NCBI GenBank assembly: GCA_000719695.1
Contig: JOHN01000038.1
Span: 1 to 64,000, forward strand
Reading direction: 5' to 3'
DNA from: Streptomyces sp. NRRL F-6131
GTDB lineage: Bacteria; Actinomycetota; Actinomycetes; Streptomycetales; Streptomycetaceae
Length of the DNA: 64,000 bases
Shown here: one piece after another, positions 32,086 through 42,198 of the stretch
Layout of the letters: the number at the start of each line of letters is the position of its first letter
Position numbering within the stretch: position 1 is the first letter of the stretch
The notes under the pieces: generated by a model
Seen by the model: only the letters and a program-made list of their open reading frames with translations
What the model was told of the DNA's origin: nothing
The model's database searches: none
Made by a program: the position numbers and the translations under genes

Positions 32086-33720
32086 GTGACCGAACCCGCC
32101 CGCCCCGCCGACCGGCCCCACCACCACCCCCGGCCGGACCCGCGTTCCACCACCGACCCGAACACCGACGCCGATGCCGACTCCGCCGCCGATGCCGACT
32201 CCGCCGCCGACGCCCACGCCCACGCTGCCGGACCGCTGCGCTGCCTGGTCACCGGGGCCACCGGCTACATCGGCGGCCGGCTGGTGCCGGAGCTGCTGGG
32301 CGCCGGCCACACCGTCCGGTGCCTGGTCCGCGACCCCGACCGGCTGCGCGACCACCCGTGGCGGCACCGGGTCGAGGCCGTCACCGGCGACGTCACCCGG
32401 CCGGAGAGCCTCGCCGACGCCTTCACCGGCGTCGACGTCGCCTACTACCTGGTGCACTCGCTCGGCACCGGCCCCTCCTTCGAGGCCACCGACCGGGCGG
32501 CCGCCGAGGCCTTCGGGCGGGCGGCGGCGCGGGCCGGGGTGCGCCGGATCGTCTACCTGGGCGGCCTCGCGCCCGCCGGGGTGCCGGCCGAACGGCTCTC
32601 CCCGCACCTGCGCTCGCGCGTCGAGGTCGGCCGGGTGCTGCGGGCGAGCGGGGTGCCCACCGCGGAACTGCGGGCCGCGGTGATCATCGGCTCGGGCTCG
32701 GCGTCCTTCGAGATGCTCCGCCACCTCACCGAACGGCTGCCGGTGATGGTCACCCCCCGCTGGGTGGACACCCGGATCCAGCCGATCGCCGTCCGGGACG
32801 TGCTGCGGCTGCTGGTCGGGGCCGCCGGGCTGCCGCCGGAGGTCGACCGCGCCTTCGACATCGGCGGCCCGGACGTGCTGACCTACCGGCGGATGATGGA
32901 GCGCTACGCGGCGGTGGCCGGACTGCCGCGCCGGCTGATCGTCGCCGTGCCGGTCCTCACCCCCCGGCTCTCCAGCCTCTGGGTCGGCCTGGTCACCCCG
33001 GTGCCGGGCTCGATCGCCCGGCCGTTGGTGGAGTCGCTGAGGTACGAGGTGGTCCGCACCGAGCACGACCTCGACCGCCTCCTGTCGGACCCGCCCGGCG
33101 GCGCCGTCGGCTTCGACGACGCCGTCCGGCTCGCGCTGCGGCGGATCCAGGACGCGGACGTCGCCACCCGGTGGTCCTCCGCCTCGCTGCCCGGCACGCC
33201 CAGCGACCCACTGCCGACCGACCCGCACTGGGCCGGCGGCAGCCTCTACCAGGACGTCCGGGAGCTGCGGGTGGACGCCGACCCGGCCGCCCTGTGGCGG
33301 GTGGTGGAGGGCATCGGCGGCGACAACGGCTGGTACTCCTTCCCGCTCGGCTGGGCCGTGCGCGGGTGGGTCGACCGGCTGATCGGCGGGGTCGGTCTGC
33401 GCCGCGGGCGGCGGGACCCGGCGCGGCTGCGGGTCGGCGACTCGCTGGACTTCTGGCGGGTGGAGGAGATCCAGCCGGGACGGCTGCTGCGGCTGCGCGC
33501 CGAGATGCGGCTGCCCGGGCCGGCCTGGCTGGAGCTCACCGTCACCCCGGACGGCTCGGGCGGCAGCCGCTACCGGCAGCGGGCGCTGTTCCACCCGCGG
33601 GGACTGGCCGGGCACGCGTACTGGTGGTCGGTGGCGCCCTTCCACGCCGCCGTGTTCGGCGGGATGGCCCGGCGGATCACCGAGGAGGCCGCCCGCGGTA
33701 CCCGGGGCGGCGCGCGCTGA
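32086..33720 (+). CDS. NAD(P)-binding epimerase-like protein with DUF2867 (SRPBCC-like) C-terminus
   Basis: A 544-residue protein. A low-complexity Asp/Ala-rich leader of about 45 residues (two 18-bp DNA repeats near 32170) precedes an NAD(P)-binding Rossmann domain starting LRCLVTGATGYIGGRLVPEL (atypical SDR: VTGDVTRPESL, VYLGGLAP). The C-terminal half from about residue 380 (YQDVRELRVDADPAALWRVVEGIGG to the end) is the DUF2867 module found fused to such domains. The reaction is unknown. The start is GTG with CGGAG 6 nt upstream. Confidence 0.8.
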   Translation: MTEPARPADRPHHHPRPDPRSTTDPNTDADADSAADADSAADAHAHAAGPLRCLVTGATGYIGGRLVPELLGAGHTVRCLVRDPDRLRDHPWRHRVEAVTGDVTRPESLADAFTGVDVAYYLVHSLGTGPSFEATDRAAAEAFGRAAARAGVRRIVYLGGLAPAGVPAERLSPHLRSRVEVGRVLRASGVPTAELRAAVIIGSGSASFEMLRHLTERLPVMVTPRWVDTRIQPIAVRDVLRLLVGAAGLPPEVDRAFDIGGPDVLTYRRMMERYAAVAGLPRRLIVAVPVLTPRLSSLWVGLVTPVPGSIARPLVESLRYEVVRTEHDLDRLLSDPPGGAVGFDDAVRLALRRIQDADVATRWSSASLPGTPSDPLPTDPHWAGGSLYQDVRELRVDADPAALWRVVEGIGGDNGWYSFPLGWAVRGWVDRLIGGVGLRRGRRDPARLRVGDSLDFWRVEEIQPGRLLRLRAEMRLPGPAWLELTVTPDGSGGSRYRQRALFHPRGLAGHAYWWSVAPFHAAVFGGMARRITEEAARGTRGGAR

Positions 33721-33772
33721 GCGCCGCCCCGGGCACCGGGCGCAGTCGCGGGTGCCGGGCCGTACCGGGCGC

Positions 33773-34360
33773 TCAGCGGGCCTGACGCAGGTCGGCCAGC
33801 TCGCCGGTGATCCGGCTGAGGAAGCGCGCCACGGCGGCGAGCTCGGCCGGGGTGAACTCCGCGCGCACCGTCTCGGTGCGGTGGGCCACCGGCGCGAACC
33901 ACTCCGCCGCCATCCGCCCGGCGCCCGGCAGGTAGTGCACCAAGACCAGGCGCCGGTCCGCCGCGTCCCGGCTGCGGCGGATGTGCCCGGCCCGCTCCAG
34001 CCGGTCCAGCACCGCGGTGACGGCCCCCGAGGAGAGGCCCAGCTCCTCGCCGAGCCGGCCGGGCGTGATGCCCCCGGCACCCGGACCGGTCGCGGCCTCG
34101 ACCGCGGTGCCACCCGGCGCCCCGACCCCGGGCGCGGCCGGAGCCGGGGCGGCCCGCATGATCGCGAGCAGGGCCTGGACGTCCGTGGTGTGCAGGCCGC
34201 TGGCGGCGGCGAAGCCGTGCCCGAGCAGGTGCATCTCGGAGGCGAGGTCCTGGAGCAGCCGGCCCAGCGCCGGTCCGCCGGGCGGCACCTGCCACTGGTC
34301 CTGCTCCTGCTGCTCCCCCTGGTCCGGCAAGGTCTCTTCTCCGGTCACGTGCGACGCCAA
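33773..34360 (-). CDS. MarR-family transcriptional regulator
   Basis: A 195-residue winged-helix regulator: LASEMHLLGHGF, then the recognition region LGEELGLSSGAVTAVLDRLERAGHIRR and the wing SRDAADRRLVLVHYLP. An Ala/Pro/Gly insert (about residues 70-98) interrupts the usual fold. The start shown is TTG at 34360; GTG at 34348 is equally possible and neither has a good ribosome-binding site. It is 46 bp downstream of the MMPL exporter gene on the same strand and is the best candidate to bind the two identical-arm operators at 36761 and 37208. Confidence 0.85.
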   Translation of the reverse strand: MASHVTGEETLPDQGEQQEQDQWQVPPGGPALGRLLQDLASEMHLLGHGFAAASGLHTTDVQALLAIMRAAPAPAAPGVGAPGGTAVEAATGPGAGGITPGRLGEELGLSSGAVTAVLDRLERAGHIRRSRDAADRRLVLVHYLPGAGRMAAEWFAPVAHRTETVRAEFTPAELAAVARFLSRITGELADLRQAR

Positions 34361-34406
34361 CCCAACCCGTTCAGCCTAACGGCGTCGCGGGACCGGCCGC
34401 CCCGCG

Positions 34407-36710
<2,304 letters not shown>

Positions 36711-36754
36711 GGTGGGGCGCCCTCCGGGCAGGGGCGGGGTGGTGGACAGCCCGG

Positions 36755-36779
36755 ATCATATCTCTCGATGCTCAAGAGA
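36755..36779 (-). promoter_or_regulatory. Operator/promoter copy 1, upstream of the MMPL gene
   Basis: TCTCTCGA-TGC-TCAAGAGA (36761-36779) is an 8+3+8 dyad with one mismatch. On the minus strand it is immediately followed by TATGAT (36755-36760), a near-consensus -10, so a bound protein would block the promoter. The same block occurs at 37202-37227. It also overlaps the stop codon of the upstream membrane-protein gene. Confidence 0.75.
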
Positions 36780-37164
36780 CTTGACGGGTGGAGATATCTC
36801 GCGGTCGCGCCAGGAGTCCGGCCACCGAGAGCGCGCCCCAGCCGACCGAGACCACGACGGCCATCACCCGGTGCCGCCGGGCCGGGAGCACGGTGGCGAG
36901 CAGCGCGGCGTCGCCCAGGTCGGAGGCGATCCGTACGACGGTCGCGGTGCGCAGCGCGGCGTCGTTCGGCGCGAGCGCCATGGCGAGGCCGCAGGCCGCG
37001 TCCCGGAAGGCGAGCGGACGCAGGCAGGCGGCGACGGCCGAGGGCACCGAACCGTCCGGCGCGGTGAGTCCGGAGGGTCGGGCCAGCAGCTCCGGCCGGC
37101 GGGCCACGGCGAGCCCGTAGACGGCGGTGGCGGCGCCGGTGAGGCGCAACAGACGCGGGTTCAT
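36772..37164 (-). CDS. Small multi-spanning membrane protein
   Basis: A 130-residue hydrophobic protein with about four membrane segments (LTGAATAVYGLAVA; LAFRDAACGLAMAL; DLGDAALLATVL; VMAVVVSVGWGALSVAGLLA), resembling DUF4267-type membrane proteins. GGGAGG lies 8 nt before the ATG at 37164. Operator copy 2 lies 44 bp upstream, and the MMPL exporter follows 61 bp downstream, so both are probably controlled together by the MarR protein. Function unknown. Confidence 0.7.
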   Translation of the reverse strand: MNPRLLRLTGAATAVYGLAVARRPELLARPSGLTAPDGSVPSAVAACLRPLAFRDAACGLAMALAPNDAALRTATVVRIASDLGDAALLATVLPARRHRVMAVVVSVGWGALSVAGLLARPRDISTRQVS

Positions 37165-37201
37165 GACGGTGGCCTCCCGAGCGGTTGGCGGACAGGGTCG
37201 G

Positions 37202-37227
37202 ATCATATCTCTCGACCGTCAAGAGAT
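37202..37227 (-). promoter_or_regulatory. Operator/promoter copy 2, upstream of the small membrane protein
   Basis: ATCTCTCGA-CCG-TCAAGAGAT (37207-37227) repeats copy 1 with both 8-nt arms identical and a different 3-nt centre; the adjoining TATGAT -10 (37202-37207) and flanking GATCC are also conserved. Conservation of the arms but not the centre is what a dimeric MarR operator would show. Confidence 0.78.
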
Positions 37228-37290
37228 CCGGGAGTCGGCGAAACCCCTCCCCCACCGCCAACGGCTCCGAACGAACGGTCGGGCCGCACC

Positions 37291-37332
37291 GACCGGCACC
37301 GAGGCCCCGCCGACCGGCACCGAGGCCCCGCC
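37291..37332. repeat. Two exact 21-bp direct repeats
   Basis: GACCGGCACCGAGGCCCCGCC occurs twice back to back (37291-37311 and 37312-37332), just beyond the terminator of the secreted-protein array. No gene covers it. Confidence 0.85.
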
Positions 37333-37337
37333 GGGAG

Positions 37338-37380
37338 ACGCCGACGGCCCACCGGTGCGGGACCGGTGGGCCGTCGGCGT
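37338..37380 (-). terminator. Perfect 19-bp hairpin ending the secreted-protein array
   Basis: Arms 37338-37356 and 37362-37380 (starting ACGCCGACGGCCC and ending GGGCCGTCGGCGT) are exactly complementary over 19 bp around the 5-nt loop GCGGG, 26 bp past the stop of the first secreted paralogue. Confidence 0.85.
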
Positions 37381-37406
37381 GCTGCCCGCGGGGTGTCGGC
37401 GAGGCG

Positions 37407-37772
37407 TCAGGAGACGCGCTTGATCTGCCAGGCGTTGTTGTTGAGGCTCGGCACGGCCGAGTAGCGGCAGCTGCTGTTGTAGAACGCGGAGAGCTGCACC
37501 CAGCCGGCCGGCTGGTAGGTGGAGGCGCAGACGGTGAGCGTGGTGCCGATCGGCAGACCGGTGAGCTGCTTGATCTGCTTCTTGTTGGGGTTGAAGGTCG
37601 AGCCGCAGCTCACGTCGTTCCACCACTGGACGTCGACCCAGCCGGCCGGGGTGAGCTGGCTGCTGCAGACGTTCAGGGTGTCGCCGGGGGCGGCGTGCGC
37701 GGTGGTGGTGGTGATGGTGAGCGCGGCGGCGGCACAGCCGGCAGCCAGGGCGACGGCACGAAGACGGGACAC
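37407..37772 (-). CDS. Small secreted four-cysteine protein, paralogue 1
   Basis: A 121-residue protein: Sec signal (MSRLRAVALAAGCAAAALTI..., cleaved after THAHA-like TTAHA) and a mature part of about 90 residues built of two similar halves. Half 1: GDTLNVCSSQLTPAGWVDVQ and WWNDVSCGSTFNPNKKQIK; half 2: GTTLTVCASTYQPAGWVQLS and FYNSSCRYSAVPSLNNNAWQIK. Each half holds one Cys pair, suggesting two disulfides and a two-fold fold. I do not know a named family. The start is GTG at 37772 behind GAGAGGAG. It is one of three tandem paralogues. Confidence 0.8.
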   Translation of the reverse strand: MSRLRAVALAAGCAAAALTITTTTAHAAPGDTLNVCSSQLTPAGWVDVQWWNDVSCGSTFNPNKKQIKQLTGLPIGTTLTVCASTYQPAGWVQLSAFYNSSCRYSAVPSLNNNAWQIKRVS

Positions 37773-37779
37773 GGTGCGG

Positions 37780-37862
37780 CTCCTCTCGACGGCGCGGGGG
37801 CTCCGCACCGAGGGTTCATTCCTATCGGTGGGACCATGGGCACGGACAGTGACTTTCCGGTC
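37780..37862 (-). promoter_or_regulatory. Conserved promoter and 5' hairpin of paralogue 1
   Basis: On the minus strand: an upstream block ACCGGAAAG...CTGTCCGTGCCC, then TAGGAAT (37818-37824, -10-like), then a hairpin CGGTGCGG-agccc-CCGCGCCG (37790-37810), then the GAGAGGAG ribosome-binding site. The same order recurs in front of paralogues 2 and 3. Confidence 0.7.
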
Positions 37863-37946
37863 CGGGCGGCCGGGGTCCGCGACGGGTTCGCGACTGTTGA
37901 CAGTGCGCCGACGCACGTGTTCGCGGCATATGCGCCCGAGCGGGCG

Positions 37947-38312
37947 TCAGGAGACGCGCTTGATCTGCCAGGAGTTGTTGTTGAAGCTCGGGGAGACCGA
38001 GTAGCGGCAGCTGCTGTTGTAGAACTCGGAGAGCTGCACCCAGCCCGCCGGCGGGAGCGTCGAGGCGCAGACGGTGAGCGTGGTGCCGATCGGCAGACCG
38101 GCGGTCTGCTGGATCTTCTTCGCGTTGGGGCTGAACGTCGATCCGCAGGCGTACTCGTTCCACCACTGGACGTCGACCCAGCCGCCCGGGGTGAGCTGGC
38201 TGCCGCAGACGTTCTGGGTGTCGCCGGGGGCGGCGTGCGCGGTGGTGGCGGTCAGGGTGAGCGCGGCGGCGGCGCAGCCGACGGCCAGGGCGGCGGCACG
38301 GAAGCGGGACAC
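37947..38312 (-). CDS. Small secreted four-cysteine protein, paralogue 2
   Basis: 121 residues, closest to paralogue 1 and the same length. Signal peptide MSRFRAAALAVGCAAAALTLTATTAHA, then GDTQNVCGSQLTPGGWVDVQ and GTTLTVCASTLPPAGWVQLS with the matching SCGSTF and SCRYSVSPS cysteines. The start is GTG at 38312. It has its own promoter block (38319-38402), so the three genes are probably separate transcription units rather than one operon. The 30 bp between its stop and the previous promoter block hold nothing recognisable. Confidence 0.8.
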   Translation of the reverse strand: MSRFRAAALAVGCAAAALTLTATTAHAAPGDTQNVCGSQLTPGGWVDVQWWNEYACGSTFSPNAKKIQQTAGLPIGTTLTVCASTLPPAGWVQLSEFYNSSCRYSVSPSFNNNSWQIKRVS

Positions 38313-38318
38313 GGGTGA

Positions 38319-38402
38319 CTCCTCTCCGCGGCGCGGGCGGTCCGCGCCGGCCACCCATTCCTACTGGCGGAACGACGGGGACGGACAGCCCCTTTCCGGC
38401 CG
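38319..38402 (-). promoter_or_regulatory. Conserved promoter and 5' hairpin of paralogue 2
   Basis: GCCGGAAAG...CTGTCCGTCCCC, TAGGAAT (38357-38363), hairpin CGGCGCGG-accgc-CCGCGCCG (38329-38349), then GAGAGGAG. Compared with paralogue 1 a U-G pair has become C-G at the fourth stem position. Confidence 0.7.
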
Positions 38403-38481
38403 GTCCGCTCCGCGTGCGTCGGACCCTCCCGCGCCCCTCTCACGGGGGACCCGGGCGGGCCCGACAGAAGTTGACGCCACG

Positions 38482-38859
38482 TCAGGACACGCGGGTGATC
38501 CTCCAGGAGTTGTGGTTCAGGCTCGGCACCGCCGAGTAGCGGCAGCTCTGGCTGTAGAACTCGGAGACCTGCACCCAGCCGGCCGGCGGCCACGCCGAGG
38601 CGCAGACGTTCAGGCTGGTGCCGATCGGCAGGCCGGCGACCTGCTCCATCGTCTTGCGGTTCGGCGTGAAGGTGCCGCCGCCGCAGCTGTAGTCGTTGGC
38701 CCAGGCGATGTCGACCCAGCCGCTGGGGGTGTACTGGTTGGCGCAGATGGACACGGTGTCGCCCGGGGCGGCGAGCGCGGTGCCGGCGGTGGTGGCGGCC
38801 ATGGTCAGGGCGGCGGCGGTACAGCCGAGGGCCATGGCGGCGGCGCGGAGACGGGACAC
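38482..38859 (-). CDS. Small secreted four-cysteine protein, paralogue 3
   Basis: 125 residues, the most diverged copy. Signal peptide MSRLRAAAMALGCTAAALTMAATTAGTALA, then GDTVSICANQYTPSGWVDIA, SCGGGTFTPNRKTMEQ, and the second half GTSLNVCASAWPPAGWVQVS, SCRYSAVPSLNHNSWRI. All four cysteines and the paired GWV motifs are kept. The start is GTG at 38859. It is the most upstream gene of the array, 217 bp after the phospholipase C stop. Confidence 0.8.
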   Translation of the reverse strand: MSRLRAAAMALGCTAAALTMAATTAGTALAAPGDTVSICANQYTPSGWVDIAWANDYSCGGGTFTPNRKTMEQVAGLPIGTSLNVCASAWPPAGWVQVSEFYSQSCRYSAVPSLNHNSWRITRVS

Positions 38860-38865
38860 GGTACG

Positions 38866-38950
38866 GCTCCTCTCGCGGCACGGACGTTCCGTGCCGGCCC
38901 CATTCCTACCGGCGCGCCAAGGAGCGCGAACAGGCGCTTTCCGGTCCGGT
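38866..38950 (-). promoter_or_regulatory. Conserved promoter and 5' hairpin of paralogue 3
   Basis: ACCGGAAAG...CTGTTCGCGC, TAGGAAT (38902-38908), a perfect 9-bp hairpin CGGCACGGA-acg-TCCGTGCCG (38876-38896), then GAGAGGAG. Here the fifth stem pair is A-U where the other paralogues have G-C, a compensatory change. Confidence 0.72.
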
Positions 38951-39015
38951 GCGCCGGCGCGCGCGTCGCGTTCGCACCTGTTGACAGTCCGTCGTCACAC
39001 TTTTCCGGAGAACGT

Positions 39016-39062
39016 GAACGGCCCGTCCGGCCCCCGGAGTTCGGGATCGGGACGGGCCGTTC
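39016..39062 (-). terminator. Hairpin after the phospholipase C gene
   Basis: GAACGGCCCGTCC (39016-39028) is exactly complementary to GGACGGGCCGTTC (39050-39062), 13 bp, around a 21-nt loop, starting 14 bp past the stop. Confidence 0.65.
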
Positions 39063-39075
39063 CGGGCGCGGGGCG

Positions 39076-42000
39076 TCAGCCGGCGATCGGCCTGACGTCC
39101 AGGCGGATGTGGTCGACGGCCCAGAACCAGTTGTTCCCGGCGTCGAACATCCGGAACTTCAGCGTCACGGCGCGGGCCCCCGCCGGAACGGCGAACTGCC
39201 TGGCGACGAAAGCGTTCTGGACGTCCTTGCCGCCGTTGTCGTTGCCGGTGGCGTCGGAGCTGTAGAACACCAGCCGGGTCTCGGTGCCGTTGTCGAAGAC
39301 CGCGGTGACCGAGGCCTTCTGCGGGGCCTCCTGGCGGTAGTGCGAGTCGAAGCCCAGGTACAGGGTGGTGGCCCCGGCCGGGACGGACACGGCGGGCGAG
39401 ACCAGGGTCGAGTCGAACACGCCCTTCTTGGACGGCGCGCCGGTGTCGTCCCAGTCGTCCGGGTCGGCGACGGCCAGGACGCCGAGGCCCCGGGTGAAGT
39501 TGCCGCGGTCCTGGCCGGCCGGGCTCGACCACGCGCGCTTGGTGTGGAAGGTCCAGCCCTGGAGCCGGGTGGTGCCCTGCGGCATGCCGGGCGCGTTGAC
39601 CACCGACCAGCCCTGCGGGGCCTGCGGCGTCCAGCCGACCACCCCGGCGACCGGCTGGAGCGCCCCGGCCAGCGACTCGAAGTCCTCGCCGAGCAGGTGG
39701 CCGGCCATCACCGGCGCGGTCCGGGCGGCGAGTTCGCCGTCGGCGACGGCGAAGCGGTTGCCGGCCAGCGCGCGGGCGGTGACCAGGACGCGATGCGTGG
39801 CGCCGTCCGGCAGCCGGTCCGGCGGGGTGACGTCCCACTCGGCGGTGGCGCTCGCCCCGGCGGCCAGCGCGGCGGGCGGGGCGGTGACGGCGGCGACCGT
39901 CCAGCCGGCGGGGACGACCGGCTGGGCCTCGATCACGGTCAGCGCGTCGCCGGCGGTGAAGCGGGCGGTGACCCGGGCGGGGCGGCCGGGCAGCAGGACC
40001 GCCTCGTCGACGGTGGTCGAGGCGGCCTTGAGCGCGACGTCCACGGAGAGCGGGTCGGCCTGGCCCATGGCCGGGTCGGTGAGCAGGTGCTCGCCGTCCC
40101 AGGGGAAGCGGCCGGCGATCCGGCGGCGGAAGCCGAGCTCGCCGCGCACGCCCACCGCGACGTCGTACCAGCCCTCGGGGCCGACGTTGAGGTTGACCGT
40201 CCTGTCGTCGCCGGCGGCGACCCGGACCTCGCGCAGCCCGTCGCCGTAGGCGAGGTCGCCGACCAGGAAGGTCCGGGCGGTGCGCGAGCGGTTGATCACG
40301 TCCACCTCCAGCACCTTGCCGTTGCGCTCCTCCGAGAGCGAGACCTCGTAGGCGGCGTCGACGGTGCCGCGCAGGTGCCAGAGCGCGCCGTTGGGGCCGT
40401 GCACCCGCAGGTCGTAGCCGTCCTGACCGACCGTCCAGACGTCGGAGGTCCGGGACTTGGCGCCGACCGTGTAGTGGCGCGGCGGGGTGCCGGGCGCCGG
40501 GTAGACGGCGAACACGGCGCCCTGCTTGCCCTGGTTGATGAAGTCGATCGTCAGCTGGTCGCCCTTGAGCCGCGGCTTCACGACGAGGTCGTACGGAGCC
40601 GGGCGGGCGGCGCGGGTGCCGCGGGCCTGCCGGGGGAACGCCTGCGGGTCGGGAACGGTGGGCGCGGGCAGCTTGCCGGTGTCGACGACCTTCTGCCGGT
40701 TGCCGCTGGTGTCCGGCAGTTCGGGCCACCGCGGGTCGCGGCCGGAGAAGTCGAAGACGTTGGTCAGGTCACCGCAGACCGAGCGCCGCCAGGGGCTGAT
40801 GTTGGGCTCCTGGACGCCGAACCGCTGCTCCAGGAAGCGCAGCACCGAGGTGTGGTCGTAGACGCTGGAGTCGACCACGCCGCCGCGGGTCCACGGCGAC
40901 ACGACGATCATCGGCACCCGGACGCCGAGGCCCATCGGGTACGGGCCGGAGACCACGGTCTCGCCGGCGGGCGGGGTGTCGGACCAGCCGAGCGAGCCGT
41001 CCGCGCCCTTGACCCGGTACTTGCCGTCCTGGCTGACCACCCGGTGGTAGGTGGAGCCGCCCTTGCTCACCCGGACGACGACCTCGCCGTCCACCGGCAC
41101 GGTGGACCTGCCGCGCCCGGCGGCCAGCGGCGGGACGGGCGGCAGGTGGTGGTCGAAGAAACCGCCGTGCTCGTCATAGTTGAGGATGAAGACGGTCTTC
41201 TCCCACACCTCGGGCTTGGCGGCGAGGGCCGCCAGCAGCCGGGCCGTGAGGTGCTCGCCGTTCGGCGGCGCGTAGTTGGCGTGCTCGGAGAGCGCGGCGG
41301 GGGCGACGATCCAGGAGACCTGCGGAAGGGCGTCGGCCCGGATGTCGGCCGCGAAGGCCTCGACCAGGGCGTCGCCCATCGCGAACGGGTCGCCCTTCTT
41401 GGCCGGGTCGCCGACGGCCCGCATGCCGCGCTCGTACAGCGGCTCACCCGGCTTGGCCTTGACGAAGGGGGCGAACCAGGCCAGCGCGTTGTCGTCGAAG
41501 TTGTCCAGCGCCTGGTAGGTCCTCCAGCTGACGCCGGCCTTCTCCAGGCGCTCGGCGTAGGTGGTCCACTCGTAGCCGCCGGGGATCTCGGTGTTGTCGG
41601 TGACCGGGGTGTCCCGGACGGTGCCGCCGCTGGTGCCCGTCATCAGGTGCTCGCGGTTGGTGTTGGTGTTGCACTGCACCGACGCGTAGAAGGCGTCGCA
41701 GGTGGTGAACACCGAGGCGAGCGCGTGGTAGAAGGGCATGTCGGCGCTGTCGTAGTAGCCCTGGCCGAGCCAGCCGCCGGAGCGGCGGGTGACCGACCCG
41801 TCGGCGAGGCCGTCGTTCCAGGCCTTCATCGAGTCGACGAAGCCGAAGGCGGGGGCGCCCTGCTGGTAGGCGTTGGTGTGGGCCGCGTTCATCGGGAAGG
41901 GCAGCAGGTGGCCCTCCCTGCGGCTCGGGTCGGGCTGGTGGAAGACCGAGCGGCCGTTGACGCCGCGCACCGCCGTCCGGTCGCCGAAGCCGCGGACGCC

Positions 42001-42198
42001 GGCCAGGGTGCCGAAGTAGTGGTCGAAGGCGCGGTTCTCCTGCATGAACACCACGACGTGCTGGATGTCCGCCAGGCGGCCGGGGCGGGCCGGCGCGGCG
42101 AGCGCCTCGCGCACGCTGAGCGGGAGGGCGGACAGCACGGCGGCCGCCGCCGCGCCGCCGAGCAGGGTGCGGCGCGACAGTTCGGGCTTCGGACTCAT
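39076..42198 (-). CDS. Tat-exported phosphocholine-type phospholipase C with extra C-terminal domains
   Basis: About 1,040 residues. The Tat signal is SRRTLLGGAAAAAVLSALPL. The phosphoesterase domain (about residues 40-480) has the family motifs ENRAFDHYFGTLAG, NYDEHGGFFDHHLPP and VPMIVVSPWTRGGVVDSS. Two phospholipase C C-terminal domains follow (about 510-690), then a NEW3-like domain (about 745-850, RLPDGATHRVLVTARALAG) and a final jelly-roll-like domain of about 190 residues (VGWTPQAPQGWSVVN to the end). Typical family members stop near 700 residues. It cleaves phosphatidylcholine or sphingomyelin-type head groups outside the cell. AAGGAG precedes the ATG. Confidence 0.9.
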   Translation of the reverse strand: MSPKPELSRRTLLGGAAAAAVLSALPLSVREALAAPARPGRLADIQHVVVFMQENRAFDHYFGTLAGVRGFGDRTAVRGVNGRSVFHQPDPSRREGHLLPFPMNAAHTNAYQQGAPAFGFVDSMKAWNDGLADGSVTRRSGGWLGQGYYDSADMPFYHALASVFTTCDAFYASVQCNTNTNREHLMTGTSGGTVRDTPVTDNTEIPGGYEWTTYAERLEKAGVSWRTYQALDNFDDNALAWFAPFVKAKPGEPLYERGMRAVGDPAKKGDPFAMGDALVEAFAADIRADALPQVSWIVAPAALSEHANYAPPNGEHLTARLLAALAAKPEVWEKTVFILNYDEHGGFFDHHLPPVPPLAAGRGRSTVPVDGEVVVRVSKGGSTYHRVVSQDGKYRVKGADGSLGWSDTPPAGETVVSGPYPMGLGVRVPMIVVSPWTRGGVVDSSVYDHTSVLRFLEQRFGVQEPNISPWRRSVCGDLTNVFDFSGRDPRWPELPDTSGNRQKVVDTGKLPAPTVPDPQAFPRQARGTRAARPAPYDLVVKPRLKGDQLTIDFINQGKQGAVFAVYPAPGTPPRHYTVGAKSRTSDVWTVGQDGYDLRVHGPNGALWHLRGTVDAAYEVSLSEERNGKVLEVDVINRSRTARTFLVGDLAYGDGLREVRVAAGDDRTVNLNVGPEGWYDVAVGVRGELGFRRRIAGRFPWDGEHLLTDPAMGQADPLSVDVALKAASTTVDEAVLLPGRPARVTARFTAGDALTVIEAQPVVPAGWTVAAVTAPPAALAAGASATAEWDVTPPDRLPDGATHRVLVTARALAGNRFAVADGELAARTAPVMAGHLLGEDFESLAGALQPVAGVVGWTPQAPQGWSVVNAPGMPQGTTRLQGWTFHTKRAWSSPAGQDRGNFTRGLGVLAVADPDDWDDTGAPSKKGVFDSTLVSPAVSVPAGATTLYLGFDSHYRQEAPQKASVTAVFDNGTETRLVFYSSDATGNDNGGKDVQNAFVARQFAVPAGARAVTLKFRMFDAGNNWFWAVDHIRLDVRPIAG

